A stretch of DNA of 64,000 bases from Bradyrhizobium sp. WSM1417. Lineage in GTDB: Bacteria; Pseudomonadota; Alphaproteobacteria; Rhizobiales; Xanthobacteraceae. Location: contig NZ_KI911783.1 in assembly GCF_000515415.1 (NCBI RefSeq), forward strand, positions 660,501 through 724,500, in the 5' to 3' direction. Below the pieces are notes generated by a model, which saw only the letters and a list, made by a program, of their open reading frames with translations, was not told the origin of the DNA and did not search any database. A program made the translations under genes and the position numbers. The first letter of the stretch is position 1. The number at the start of each line of letters is the position of its first letter. Shown here piece by piece: positions 27,183 through 36,760 of the stretch.

Positions 27183-28367
27183 GTGCGTCGATCACTCGTC
27201 ATGGCAACCACCATCCTCGCCCTCGCCGCGGGCACCTCCGCACAGGCCGACGATCTCAAGGTCGCGCTGATCTATGGCAAGACCGGCCCGCTCGAGGCCT
27301 ATGCCAAGCAGACCGAGACCGGCCTGCAAATGGGTTTTGAATACGCCACCAAGGGCACCATGACGCTCGACGGGCGCAAGATCGTCGTCATCACCAAGGA
27401 CGACCAGGGCAAGCCCGATCTCTCCAAGACCGCGCTGGCGGAAGCCTATCAGGACGACAAGGCGGATATCGCGATCGGCACGACCTCGTCGGCCGCGGCA
27501 CTCGCGATCCTGCCCGTCGCCGAGGAGAACAAGAAGATCCTGATCGTCGAGCCCGCGGTCGCGGACCAGATTACCGGCGAGAAGTGGAATCGCTACATCT
27601 TCCGCACCGCGCGCAACTCGTCGCAGGACGCGATCTCGAACGCGGTCGCGATCGGCAAGCAGGGCGTCACCGTCGCGACGCTGGCGCAGGACTACGCCTT
27701 CGGCCGTGACGGCGTCGCCGCCTTCAAGGAGGCGCTCGGCAAGACCGGCGCGACGCTCGCCGCCGAAGAATATGCCCCGACTTCGACCACGGACTTCACC
27801 GCGGTCGGCCAGCGCCTGTTCGACGCACTGAAGGACAAGCCGGGCCGCAAGGTGATCTGGGTGATCTGGGCCGGCGCCGGCAATCCGCTGGCAAAACTCC
27901 AGGACATGGATCCGAAGCGCTACGGCATCGAACTGTCCACCGGCGGCAACATCCTGCCGGCCCTCGCCGCCTATAAGGGCCTGCCCGGCATGGAAGGCGC
28001 GACCTATTATTTCTACACGATCCCGAAGAACCCGGTGAATGACTGGTTGGTCGCCGAGCACCAGAAGCGCTTCAACGCGCCGCCGGACTTCTTCACCGCG
28101 GGCGGGTTCGCCGCCGCGATGTCCGTCGTCGCCGCCGTCACCAAGGCGAAGTCGACCGACACCGAGAAGCTGATCACGGCCATGGAAGGCCTGGAGTTCG
28201 ACACGCCGAAGGGCAAGATGATGTTCCGCAAGGAAGACCATCAGGCGCTCCAGAGCATGTATCACTTCAAGGTCAAGGTCGATCCGAATGTCGCCTGGGC
28301 CGTGCTCGAGCCGGTGCGCGAGCTGAAGATCGAGGACATGGACGTTCCGATCAAGAACAAGCGCTGA
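27183..28367 (+). CDS. ABC transporter substrate-binding protein (liv-type operon)
   Basis: A 394-residue periplasmic protein. The signal peptide covers residues 1-22 (RR, hydrophobic core, SAQA before DDLK). LKVALIYGKTGPLEAYAKQ and KIVVITKDDQGKPDLSK identify a type 1 binding protein of the branched-chain amino acid group. The start is a GTG at 27,183, decided by AGGAGGGACCACC directly before it. It is the first gene of a transporter cluster that continues with two ATPases and two permeases after a 166-base gap holding two strong hairpins. Ligand unknown. Confidence 0.9.
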   Translation: MRRSLVMATTILALAAGTSAQADDLKVALIYGKTGPLEAYAKQTETGLQMGFEYATKGTMTLDGRKIVVITKDDQGKPDLSKTALAEAYQDDKADIAIGTTSSAAALAILPVAEENKKILIVEPAVADQITGEKWNRYIFRTARNSSQDAISNAVAIGKQGVTVATLAQDYAFGRDGVAAFKEALGKTGATLAAEEYAPTSTTDFTAVGQRLFDALKDKPGRKVIWVIWAGAGNPLAKLQDMDPKRYGIELSTGGNILPALAAYKGLPGMEGATYYFYTIPKNPVNDWLVAEHQKRFNAPPDFFTAGGFAAAMSVVAAVTKAKSTDTEKLITAMEGLEFDTPKGKMMFRKEDHQALQSMYHFKVKVDPNVAWAVLEPVRELKIEDMDVPIKNKR

Positions 28368-28381
28368 TCTGTCTTCCTTCA

Positions 28382-28485
28382 CCTCTCCCGCTTGCGGGAG
28401 AGGCCGGGAGAGGGCTCTGTCCTCTTGGGGGTTCTCGATTGCTGAGACACCCTCTCCCCAACCCTCCCCCGCAAGCGGGGGAGGG
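28382..28485. repeat. Two strong hairpins between binding protein and ATPase genes
   Basis: A perfect 10-bp stem with a TT loop lies at 28,382-28,403 (arms CCTCTCCCGC and GCGGGAGAGG), and a perfect 11-bp stem with an AA loop at 28,462-28,485 (arms CCCTCCCCCGC and GCGGGGGAGGG). Their position just after the binding-protein stop suits differential expression: they would protect or attenuate the first gene's message relative to the downstream membrane genes. They also look like members of a dispersed repeat family. Confidence 0.75.
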
Positions 28486-28533
28486 AGCCCAGCGTGATCG
28501 CGGAAATACTCTCTCTCATTATTTGCCAGACCC

Positions 28534-29321
<788 letters not shown>

Positions 29322-29325
<4 letters not shown>

Positions 29326-30044
29326 CCGATCTGTTGAAGCTCTCCGGGGTGCACACCCATATCGGCCGCTATCACATCCTCCAGGGCATCGATCTCGCTG
29401 TCGCACAGGGGCAGACCACGATGCTGCTCGGCCGCAATGGCGCCGGCAAGACCACGACGTTGCGCACCATCATGGGGCTCTGGCAGGCCTCCTCCGGCGA
29501 GATCAGCCTCGCCGGCGAGCGCATCCAGAACCGTGCGACGCCCGACATCGCGCGGCTCGGCGTCGGCTACGTGCCGGAGAGCATGGCGGTGTTCTCGGAT
29601 CTCACGGTGAAGGAAAACCTGGTGCTGGCGGCGCGCGACGGGCCGCTCGACGACGTGCAGCTCGACTGGATTTTTGGCTTCTTCCCGGCGCTGCGCCGGT
29701 TCTGGTTATCGCGCGCGGGAAGTCTCTCGGGCGGACAGAAGCAGATGTTGTCGATTGCCCGCGCCATCGTCGAACCGCGCAAACTCCTGCTGATCGACGA
29801 GCCGACCAAGGGGCTGGCGCCCGCGATCGTGATGGCGCTGATCGAGTGCCTGAAGGAGATCAAGCGCAAGGGCGCCACCATCCTGATGGTCGAGCAGAAT
29901 TTCTTTGCCGCCCGCGAGCTCGGCGACAACGTGCTGGTGATGGACAACGGCACCATCGTTCATCGCGGCGAGATGGCGGCCTTGGCCTCCGACGTGCCGC
30001 TGCAGGAGCGGCTGCTCGGCCTGAGCCTGGAGACGCATCAATGA
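29322..30044 (+). CDS. livF: Branched-chain amino acid-type ABC ATPase (LivF-like)
   Basis: A 240-residue ATPase. Walker A is GRNGAGKTTTLRTIMGL, the signature is SLSGGQKQMLSIARAI, Walker B is LLLIDEPTKGLAPAI, and the C-terminal VEQNFFAARELGDNVLVMDNG is typical of LivF. Both ends overlap neighbours through ATGA, showing tight coupling. Pairs with the LivG-like ATPase. Confidence 0.93.
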
Positions 30045-31051
30045 CCGAGCTCGCCGCAACCGATCCGCTGCCGAAGCCCAAGCGCGACATCGCGCCGATC
30101 CTGCTGCCGATCGCGGTCGCGCTCGTGATGATCCCGCTGATCGGCTCGCCCAGCACCTGGCTGACCCTGACGGCCGCGAGCCTCGCGATGGGCATGATGA
30201 TCTTCATCATGGCCTCCGGCCTTACGCTCGTGTTCGGCCTGATGGACGTGCTCAATTTCGGCCACGGCGCCTTCATCGCGGTCGGGGCCTATGTCGCGAC
30301 CCTCGTGCTGGCGCCGTTCGCGGCCTCGCTCCAGGTGGATTCGCTGTGGATCAACCTCGCGGTGCTGGCGCCGGCGGCACTGCTGTCGATGGCGGTGTCC
30401 GGCGCGCTCGGCCTCATCGTCGAGCGGGTGCTGATCCTGCCCGTCTACGGCCAGCATCTGAAGCAGATCCTGATGACGACGGGCGGCCTGATCGTCGCCG
30501 AGCAGACGCTCTATGCGGTGTGGGGGCCGCAGATCATCCCGACGCCGCTGCCGACGTCGTTGCGCGGCTCCTTCATCCTCGGCGACGTCGCGATCGCGAA
30601 ATACCGCGTGCTGGCGACGCTGATCGGCCTTGCCGTCTTCATCGCGATCCAGCTCGTGCTCAACCGAACCAAGCTCGGGCTTCTGATCCGCGCTGGCGTC
30701 GAGAACCGCGAGATGGTCGAGGCGCTCGGCTATCGCATCCGCCGTCTGTTCCTCGGCGTGTTCATGACGGGATCGGCGCTGGCCGGCCTCGGCGGCGTGA
30801 TGTGGGCGCTGTATCGCGAGCAGGTCCACGCCTCCATGAGCGACGACCTCACCGTCCTGATCTTCATCGTCGTCATCATCGGCGGCCTCGGCTCGATCGG
30901 CGGCTGCTTCATCGGCGCGATCCTGGTGGCGATGATTGCCAATTACGGTGGCTTCCTGGTGCCGAAGCTCGCCCTCGTCTCCAATATCCTGCTGATGGTC
31001 GCCATTCTGATGTGGCGGCCGCGCGGCCTTTATGCGGTGACCAGCCGATGA
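30041..31051 (+). CDS. livH: Branched-chain amino acid-type ABC permease (LivH-like)
   Basis: A 336-residue membrane protein with about eight or nine hydrophobic segments. FGLMDVLNFGHGAFIAVGAY is the LivH signature, RAGVENREMVEALGYRIRRLF is the cytoplasmic coupling loop, and GGLGSIGGCFIGAIL lies in a late membrane segment. Starts in the ATGA overlap with livF and ends overlapping livM. Confidence 0.93.
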   Translation: MTELAATDPLPKPKRDIAPILLPIAVALVMIPLIGSPSTWLTLTAASLAMGMMIFIMASGLTLVFGLMDVLNFGHGAFIAVGAYVATLVLAPFAASLQVDSLWINLAVLAPAALLSMAVSGALGLIVERVLILPVYGQHLKQILMTTGGLIVAEQTLYAVWGPQIIPTPLPTSLRGSFILGDVAIAKYRVLATLIGLAVFIAIQLVLNRTKLGLLIRAGVENREMVEALGYRIRRLFLGVFMTGSALAGLGGVMWALYREQVHASMSDDLTVLIFIVVIIGGLGSIGGCFIGAILVAMIANYGGFLVPKLALVSNILLMVAILMWRPRGLYAVTSR

Positions 31052-32133
31052 TGATCCTGTCAGGCGATCCGCCGCGCAGCCGCGTGCTCACGCTCGTTCT
31101 CGTCCTCATCATCCTGGCGCTGGTGGCGACGCCGTTCCTGTTCCCCGGGGCGAAGGCGCTGAACGTCGCGGCCAAGATCTGCGTCTTCGCCGCACTGGTC
31201 GCCTCCTACGATTTGCTGCTCGGCTACACCGGCTCGGTGTCGTTCGCTCACACCATGTTCTACGGGATCGGCAGCTACGCGATCGCGATCGCGCTGTACG
31301 GGATGGGCCCGCATTGGAGTGCGGTTGCAACCGGCATCGTGATCGGCCTGCCGCTTGCCGCGCTGCTTGCGCTTGCGATCGGATTGTTCTCGCTGCGGGT
31401 CGCCGCGATCTTCTTTGCCATGATCACGCTCGCGGTCGCATCCGCCTTCCAGGTGCTGGCCTCGCAACTGTCCTGGCTGACCGGCGGCGAAGATGGCCGC
31501 AGCTTTCAGCTGCCCGAGCTGCTCAGGCCCGGCACGGTGCTGATCTCCAGGAACGTGCTCGGATTCGAGTTCAACGGCCGCATCCTGACCTACTATCTGG
31601 TGTTCGCCGTCTCGGCCCTGATGATCCTCGCTTTGCTGCGGGTGGTGAATTCGCCGTTTGGGCGCGTGCTGCAGGCGATCCGCGAAAACCGCTTCCGCGC
31701 CGAGGCGCTCGGCTTCCGCACCGTCTTCCACCTGAGCTACGCCAACTGCATCGCCGCACTGGTCGCCGCCGGCGCCGGCATTCTCAATGCACTGTGGCTG
31801 CGCTATGCTGGCCCCGACACCTCGCTCAGCTTCTCGATCATGCTGGACATTCTCCTGATGGTCGTGATCGGCGGCATGGGCACAATCTACGGCGCGATCA
31901 TCGGCGCCACCATCTTCATCCTCGCGCAGAACTATCTGCAGGCGCTGATGGGCGTCGCCTCCAAGGCTGCGTCGGAAGCCGGCCTGCCGCTGCTGCCGGG
32001 GCTGTTGCATCCGGATCGCTGGCTGCTGTGGCTCGGGCTGCTCTTCATCGCCAGCGTCTACTTCTTTCCGACCGGCGTGGTCGGACGGCTGCGCAATCTC
32101 GGCGGCGACAAGAGCGCGGGCAGTTCGCATTAA
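31048..32133 (+). CDS. livM: Branched-chain amino acid-type ABC permease (LivM-like)
   Basis: A 361-residue membrane protein with about nine hydrophobic segments. LLLGYTGSVSFAHTMFYGIG and FGRVLQAIRENRFRAEALGF are LivM signatures, and IGGMGTIYGAIIGA is the conserved late block. Two adjacent ATG codons at 31,048 and 31,051 both overlap the livH stop. Last gene of the transporter cluster. Bases 32,134-32,269 hold no gene. Confidence 0.93.
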   Translation: MMILSGDPPRSRVLTLVLVLIILALVATPFLFPGAKALNVAAKICVFAALVASYDLLLGYTGSVSFAHTMFYGIGSYAIAIALYGMGPHWSAVATGIVIGLPLAALLALAIGLFSLRVAAIFFAMITLAVASAFQVLASQLSWLTGGEDGRSFQLPELLRPGTVLISRNVLGFEFNGRILTYYLVFAVSALMILALLRVVNSPFGRVLQAIRENRFRAEALGFRTVFHLSYANCIAALVAAGAGILNALWLRYAGPDTSLSFSIMLDILLMVVIGGMGTIYGAIIGATIFILAQNYLQALMGVASKAASEAGLPLLPGLLHPDRWLLWLGLLFIASVYFFPTGVVGRLRNLGGDKSAGSSH

Positions 32134-32269
32134 CGCGCGACTCATGATGCGGCGCGGCGGCTCGCTGGACACGACCGCGATCACGCAACGAGATTAACGC
32201 TCAGGTAACTGGCTTTCCTAAGCTTTACGCCATTTGTGTGGTGTATCCCTGTCCCTTCAGGGAGGGGGA

Positions 32270-35200
32270 ATGCGCCAGGTCTTTGCAAGGATTGCAGCCG
32301 GAATGTTCCTAGCCGCGAAGCACGGCTGGGAGGCAGCGATTCGGCGCGGACCGGTGCTGTGGCTCACCTTGTGCGGCGTGTTGCTGGTCGCCGGCATTTT
32401 CGCGGTGACCGCGATGGCCGTCGGCGAATTTCGCGAACGTACCCTGGCCAACCGCGAGCGCGAGCTGGAAAACACGGTACAGCTGATCGCGCGGCACTTC
32501 GATCAGCAATTCGAAGATTCCGACGTCGTCGCCGCCGATGTGATCGGGCAGATGAATCTGCCGGAGATCAGTTCGGCCGCGATGTTTCGCGAGCGCATGT
32601 CCGGACCCGCGACGAACCAGATGCTGCGGAGCAAGATCAGCTCCGTGTCTTACCTCGGCGACATCGCGATCTACGATGCCGACGGCGAACTGATCAACTG
32701 GTCGCGGGCCCAGCCGCTGCCCAAGATCAACATCACCTCGCGCGGATACTTTCAGACGTTCAAATCCAATCCGACGGCCGAACCAGTGATTCTGGAGTCG
32801 GTCCGCAGCTTCATCATCGGAAAATGGACCACGGTCGTCGCGCGCCGGCTGAACGGCGCGGACGGCAGCTTCTATGGCGCACTGGTCCGCCGGATCGATC
32901 CGGACAGCTACCAGAACTATTTCGCGTCCGTCGCGCTTGCTGAGGGTACGGCGATCTCGCTGTTCGACCGCAATGGCAAGATGCTGTCGCGCTACCCGCA
33001 TGTCGAAGAGCTGATCGGCAGGGACTTCAAGGACGCGCCGCTGATGCGCAAGATGCTGACCGAAGGTGGCCGGCACACCCTGCGCGTCAAGGGCCCGATC
33101 GACGGCGACGAGCGCCTCGGCTCCGGGGCCTCGCTGTCGCATTTCCCGCTGGTCATCGTCGCGACCAACACCACGAAAGCCGCGCTGGCCGACTGGCGGC
33201 AGCAGACCGGTTTCATGGTCACCACCGCCGCGCTTTCGGCCACCGTGATTGCGCTGATCCTGTTCCTGATCGTTCGCCAGATCAACCGGCAGAACCGCGA
33301 GGCGCAGCAGCGGCTGGAAGCGGAGCGAGGGCGGCTCGACACCGCCTTGAACAACATGTCGCAAGGGCTGATCCTGTACGATGCCGCGGGCTACATCGTC
33401 ACCTGCAACCGCCGCTACGCCGACATGTTCGGCCTCTCTCACGACGTCATCAAGCCCGGCTGTCACATCCGTGAGGCGATGTATCACCGCAAGGAGCGCG
33501 GCGCGTTCGACGGCGATGTCGAGGCATTTTGCGCCGACGTCATGAGGGTCGTCGCGGAGGGCACGGTCTCCACCAGAAGCCATCACTTGCCGAGCGGCCG
33601 CGCTTTCCAGGTCATCAACACCCCGCTCGCGCAGGGCGGATGGGTGGCCACGATCGAAGACATCACCGAGCGCCGCAAGCTGGAGCAGGAACGCGATCGC
33701 AATTACATGTTCCTGCGCGAGATCATCGACCACATCCCGTCGCAGATCACGGTGAAGGATGCCCAAACGCGGCGATATCTGCTGGTCAACCGGACCGCCG
33801 AAGAGCAATTCGGTCAATTGAGTGAAGACATCGTCGGCAAGACTCCCTTCGACATCTACCCGGATGTCTCCGCCAGGATCGTCACCGAGGACGACAGCAA
33901 GGCGCTGAAGTCGGGCGGGGGATTGTTCAAGGACGAGCATGCCTGGCAGAGCCAGGCCAAGGGGATGCGCTACATCACCTCGACCCGGATCGGAATCCGC
34001 GACGAATCCGGCGAGCCGCGTTACCTGATCAATGTCGTCGAGGATGTCACCGAACGGCGGCGCGCCGACGAGAAGATCGCGCATATGGCGCATTACGATG
34101 CGCTCACCGACCTCCCCAACCGGACGCTGTTCCGCGAGCAGATCGAGCGCGAACTTGAGAAGGTCGGCGGCGGCAATCAGTTCGCGCTGCTCTATATCGA
34201 CGTCGACGAGTTCAAGGGCATCAACGATTCGCTCGGTCATCACGTCGGCGACGAGCTGTTGAAGGGCATCGCGGCGCGCATCCGCGGCTGCCTCGGGCCG
34301 GGCGACCTGATCGCGCGGCTCGGCGGCGACGAATTCGCGGTGATCCAGACCGGGATCGAGTCATCCGCCGACGTGGTGTCATTCGTGATGCGGATCTTCG
34401 AGGCGATCCGCCGGCCCTATCATTGCTTCGGCCATCAGCTCTCCACCGACGCCAGCATCGGCATCGCGATGGCGCCGCAGGACGGCACCGATCTCGACCA
34501 GCTCATCAAGAATGCCGATCTCGCGATGTACGGCGCCAAGGCCGAGGGACGCCGCACCCACCGCTTCTTCGAACCGGAGATGGATGCGAGCGCCAAGGCG
34601 CGCCTGAGCCTGGAGCAGGATTTGCGGCAGGCCCTGGTGAACGGCGGCTTCGAGATCCACTATCAGCCGCTGGTGGACCTGCGCACCAACGAGGTCACGG
34701 GCTGCGAGGCGCTGCTGCGCTGGCGGCATCCCGAGCGCGGCATGGTGTCGCCGGCAGAGTTCATCCCGATTGCCGAGGACACCGGCCTGATCAACGAGCT
34801 CGGCGACTGGGTGCTGCGCATGGCCTGCAACGAGGCCGCGACCTGGCCGGCGCATGTGCGCGTCGCGGTCAACGTCTCGCCGGTGCAGCTCAAATGCGAG
34901 ACGCTGGCACTGCGGATCGCCGGCGCGCTCGCGGATTCCGGACTTGCCCCGTGCCGGCTCGAGCTCGAAATCACGGAGGCCGTGCTGATCCGCGACGACG
35001 AGGCGGCGCTCTCGATCCTGCACCAGCTCCGCGCCATCGGCGTGCGCATCGCGCTCGACGATTTCGGCACCGGCTACTCCTCGCTCAGCTATCTCAAGCG
35101 CTTCCCGTTCGACAAGATCAAGATCGACCGCTGCTTCGTCGCTGATATCGCCGAGGCGAGCGGCGCGCCCGTGATCGTGCAGGCCGTGGTGAACATCGCC

Positions 35201-35380
35201 GCCGCCAGCAACATGACCACGGTTGCGGAAGGCGTCGAGACCGAGGCGCAGCGCGAGATGCTGCGCGCGCTCGGCTGCACGGAGATGCAGGGCTATCTTT
35301 TCAGCAGACCGAAGCCGGCCAGCGAAGTGCGACAGCTGTTCGGTCCGAGCCATGCCTTGCCGGTGGCGGCGGTGGCCTGA
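32270..35380 (+). CDS. Membrane dCache-like-PAS-PAS-GGDEF-EAL cyclic-di-GMP protein
   Basis: A 1036-residue membrane protein. A membrane segment at about 30-50 and another at 319-340 flank a periplasmic region of about 270 residues resembling a double Cache sensor. Then follow a PAS domain (about 350-460), a second PAS with PAC end (about 480-600), a GGDEF domain with intact LGGDEF near 684, and an EAL domain with CEALLRW near 812 and LDDFGTGYSSLSYL. Both catalytic motifs look intact, so it could be bifunctional. GGAGGGGGA stands directly before the ATG at 32,270 and decides this start. The next gene, another cyclase, begins 1 base after its stop. Confidence 0.92.
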   Translation: MRQVFARIAAGMFLAAKHGWEAAIRRGPVLWLTLCGVLLVAGIFAVTAMAVGEFRERTLANRERELENTVQLIARHFDQQFEDSDVVAADVIGQMNLPEISSAAMFRERMSGPATNQMLRSKISSVSYLGDIAIYDADGELINWSRAQPLPKINITSRGYFQTFKSNPTAEPVILESVRSFIIGKWTTVVARRLNGADGSFYGALVRRIDPDSYQNYFASVALAEGTAISLFDRNGKMLSRYPHVEELIGRDFKDAPLMRKMLTEGGRHTLRVKGPIDGDERLGSGASLSHFPLVIVATNTTKAALADWRQQTGFMVTTAALSATVIALILFLIVRQINRQNREAQQRLEAERGRLDTALNNMSQGLILYDAAGYIVTCNRRYADMFGLSHDVIKPGCHIREAMYHRKERGAFDGDVEAFCADVMRVVAEGTVSTRSHHLPSGRAFQVINTPLAQGGWVATIEDITERRKLEQERDRNYMFLREIIDHIPSQITVKDAQTRRYLLVNRTAEEQFGQLSEDIVGKTPFDIYPDVSARIVTEDDSKALKSGGGLFKDEHAWQSQAKGMRYITSTRIGIRDESGEPRYLINVVEDVTERRRADEKIAHMAHYDALTDLPNRTLFREQIERELEKVGGGNQFALLYIDVDEFKGINDSLGHHVGDELLKGIAARIRGCLGPGDLIARLGGDEFAVIQTGIESSADVVSFVMRIFEAIRRPYHCFGHQLSTDASIGIAMAPQDGTDLDQLIKNADLAMYGAKAEGRRTHRFFEPEMDASAKARLSLEQDLRQALVNGGFEIHYQPLVDLRTNEVTGCEALLRWRHPERGMVSPAEFIPIAEDTGLINELGDWVLRMACNEAATWPAHVRVAVNVSPVQLKCETLALRIAGALADSGLAPCRLELEITEAVLIRDDEAALSILHQLRAIGVRIALDDFGTGYSSLSYLKRFPFDKIKIDRCFVADIAEASGAPVIVQAVVNIAAASNMTTVAEGVETEAQREMLRALGCTEMQGYLFSRPKPASEVRQLFGPSHALPVAAVA

Positions 35381-35381
35381 G

Positions 35382-36437
35382 ATGGCGAAGCCGGGGAAAG
35401 CGTCAGCCAAGACGGTCGACGTTGCGGATTCCTACGCCGTGCGGCTGATGCAGCATTTGGTGGTGCCGACCTTCGTGATCGACCCCAAGCGCCGCGTGGT
35501 GATCTGGAACAGAGCCTGCGAGCGGCTGACCGGCGTCGCCGCCTCCGAGGTGATCGGTACCAATAAGCACTGGCAGGCCTTCTACGAGACCAGGCGCCCT
35601 TGCCTCGCCGACCTCGTGGCGCTCGACCGCCCGGAGCAGCTGCCGGAGTTCTATTCCGAATATGCCGCGCGCGGCCATAACGGGCTCGGCTTCAGCGCCG
35701 AGAACTGGTGCGTGATGCCGAAGCTCGGCAGCCAGCTCTATCTGGCCATCGACGCCGGCCCGATCCACGACGAGGCCGGCCATCTGATCGCGGTGGTGGA
35801 GACGCTGCGCGACCTCACCGACCAGAAGCGCGCCGAGATGGCCCTGAAGGAGCTTGCCACCAAGGACGGGCTGACCGGCCTGTCGAACCGTCGCGCGTTC
35901 GACCAGATGCTGATGAGCGAATGGGCCCGCGCCCAGCGGACGCAGAAGCCGATGGCGCTGCTGTTCGTCGACGTCGATCATTTCAAGCTGTTCAACGACC
36001 GCCACGGCCACCAGAGCGGCGACGAATGCCTGCGCGCGGTCGCGTCCGTCGTCAGCCGCTATGCCGTGCGCCCGCTCGATCTCGCCAGCCGTTATGGCGG
36101 GGAGGAATTCGCGCTGATCCTGCCGGACATGGATTGCGATACCGCCTGCGTCATCGCCGACGAGATCCGCTGCGCCGTGATGGCCTTGCGGATCACCCAC
36201 GGCGACATCGGGGCCGGCGACCACGTCACTCTCAGCGTCGGCGTCGCCAGCCACATTCCCGGCGAAACCGACGGCAGCCCCGACCGGCTGCTGGGCGCCG
36301 CCGACCAGGCGCTCTATGCGGCCAAACGGCTCGGCCGCAACCGCGTCATATGTGCCGAACGGCTGCTCGCCGAGTTCGCCAAGCTCGGGCGGGACGGCGT
36401 ACCGGTTCCTGGCCGCGCGGCCCGAAAATCAGCCTAG
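35382..36437 (+). CDS. PAS-GGDEF diguanylate cyclase
   Basis: A 351-residue cytoplasmic protein. A PAS domain (about 20-145) begins VVPTFVIDPKRRVVIWNRACERLTG and ends in a PAC-like segment VVETLRDLTDQKRAE. The cyclase domain has DGLTGLSNRRAFDQML, FVDVDHFKLFNDRHGHQSGDE and an active-site GGEEF near 239. An RPLD motif five residues before GGEEF is the inhibitory I-site (RxxD) for product feedback. It lies 1 base after the preceding cyclic-di-GMP gene and should be cotranscribed. Confidence 0.93.
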   Translation: MAKPGKASAKTVDVADSYAVRLMQHLVVPTFVIDPKRRVVIWNRACERLTGVAASEVIGTNKHWQAFYETRRPCLADLVALDRPEQLPEFYSEYAARGHNGLGFSAENWCVMPKLGSQLYLAIDAGPIHDEAGHLIAVVETLRDLTDQKRAEMALKELATKDGLTGLSNRRAFDQMLMSEWARAQRTQKPMALLFVDVDHFKLFNDRHGHQSGDECLRAVASVVSRYAVRPLDLASRYGGEEFALILPDMDCDTACVIADEIRCAVMALRITHGDIGAGDHVTLSVGVASHIPGETDGSPDRLLGAADQALYAAKRLGRNRVICAERLLAEFAKLGRDGVPVPGRAARKSA

Positions 36438-36511
36438 CCCAAATCAGCCTGGCAGGAGACGGTGGAAGCGGTTGCCCGCCCCTCGCCAATCGGCTAAATG
36501 AACCTCGACTA

Positions 36512-36588
36512 GCACCCGTAGCTCAGCTGGATAGAGCGTTGCCCTCCGAAGGCAAAGGTCACACGTTCGAATCGTGTCGGGTGCGCCA
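36512..36588 (+). tRNA. tRNA-Arg (anticodon CCG)
   Basis: A complete 77-base cloverleaf. The acceptor stem is GCACCCG (36,512) with CGGGTGC (36,578-36,584), discriminator G, and an encoded CCA end. The D arm is GCTC/GAGC, the anticodon loop CTCCGAA gives anticodon CCG (reads CGG), and the T arm CACACG TTCGAAT CGTGT is standard. It sits exactly at the change from core-like to accessory DNA, a usual place for island integration. Confidence 0.97.
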
Positions 36589-36760
36589 GCGAAATCAAGC
36601 ACTTGGGCCAATTTCAACGCCGCAATGACTTCGTCGGGTAAGCGCCGGGTAAGCGGCGCGCGAGGAATGATGACGCCGGCGCAGATTTTTTCGAGCTGCA
36701 AGATCGGAGCGAGCCCGCTCTACTCTATCGGGACTTTTCATACCATAAAAGGGCGAATTA
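36589..36760. other. Gap between tRNA and IS element
   Basis: No gene is supported. A tandem pair GGGTAAGCGCC/GGGTAAGCGGC lies near 36,639-36,661, and the last six bases (GAATTA) are repeated right after the IS. A minus-strand open frame runs across the tRNA, but its residues are the antisense of the tRNA. Confidence 0.5.

Noticed and set aside
36444..36701. Minus-strand frame with [22 protein letters not shown]
   Set aside because: This is the antisense translation of the tRNA-Arg gene, a known false protein.
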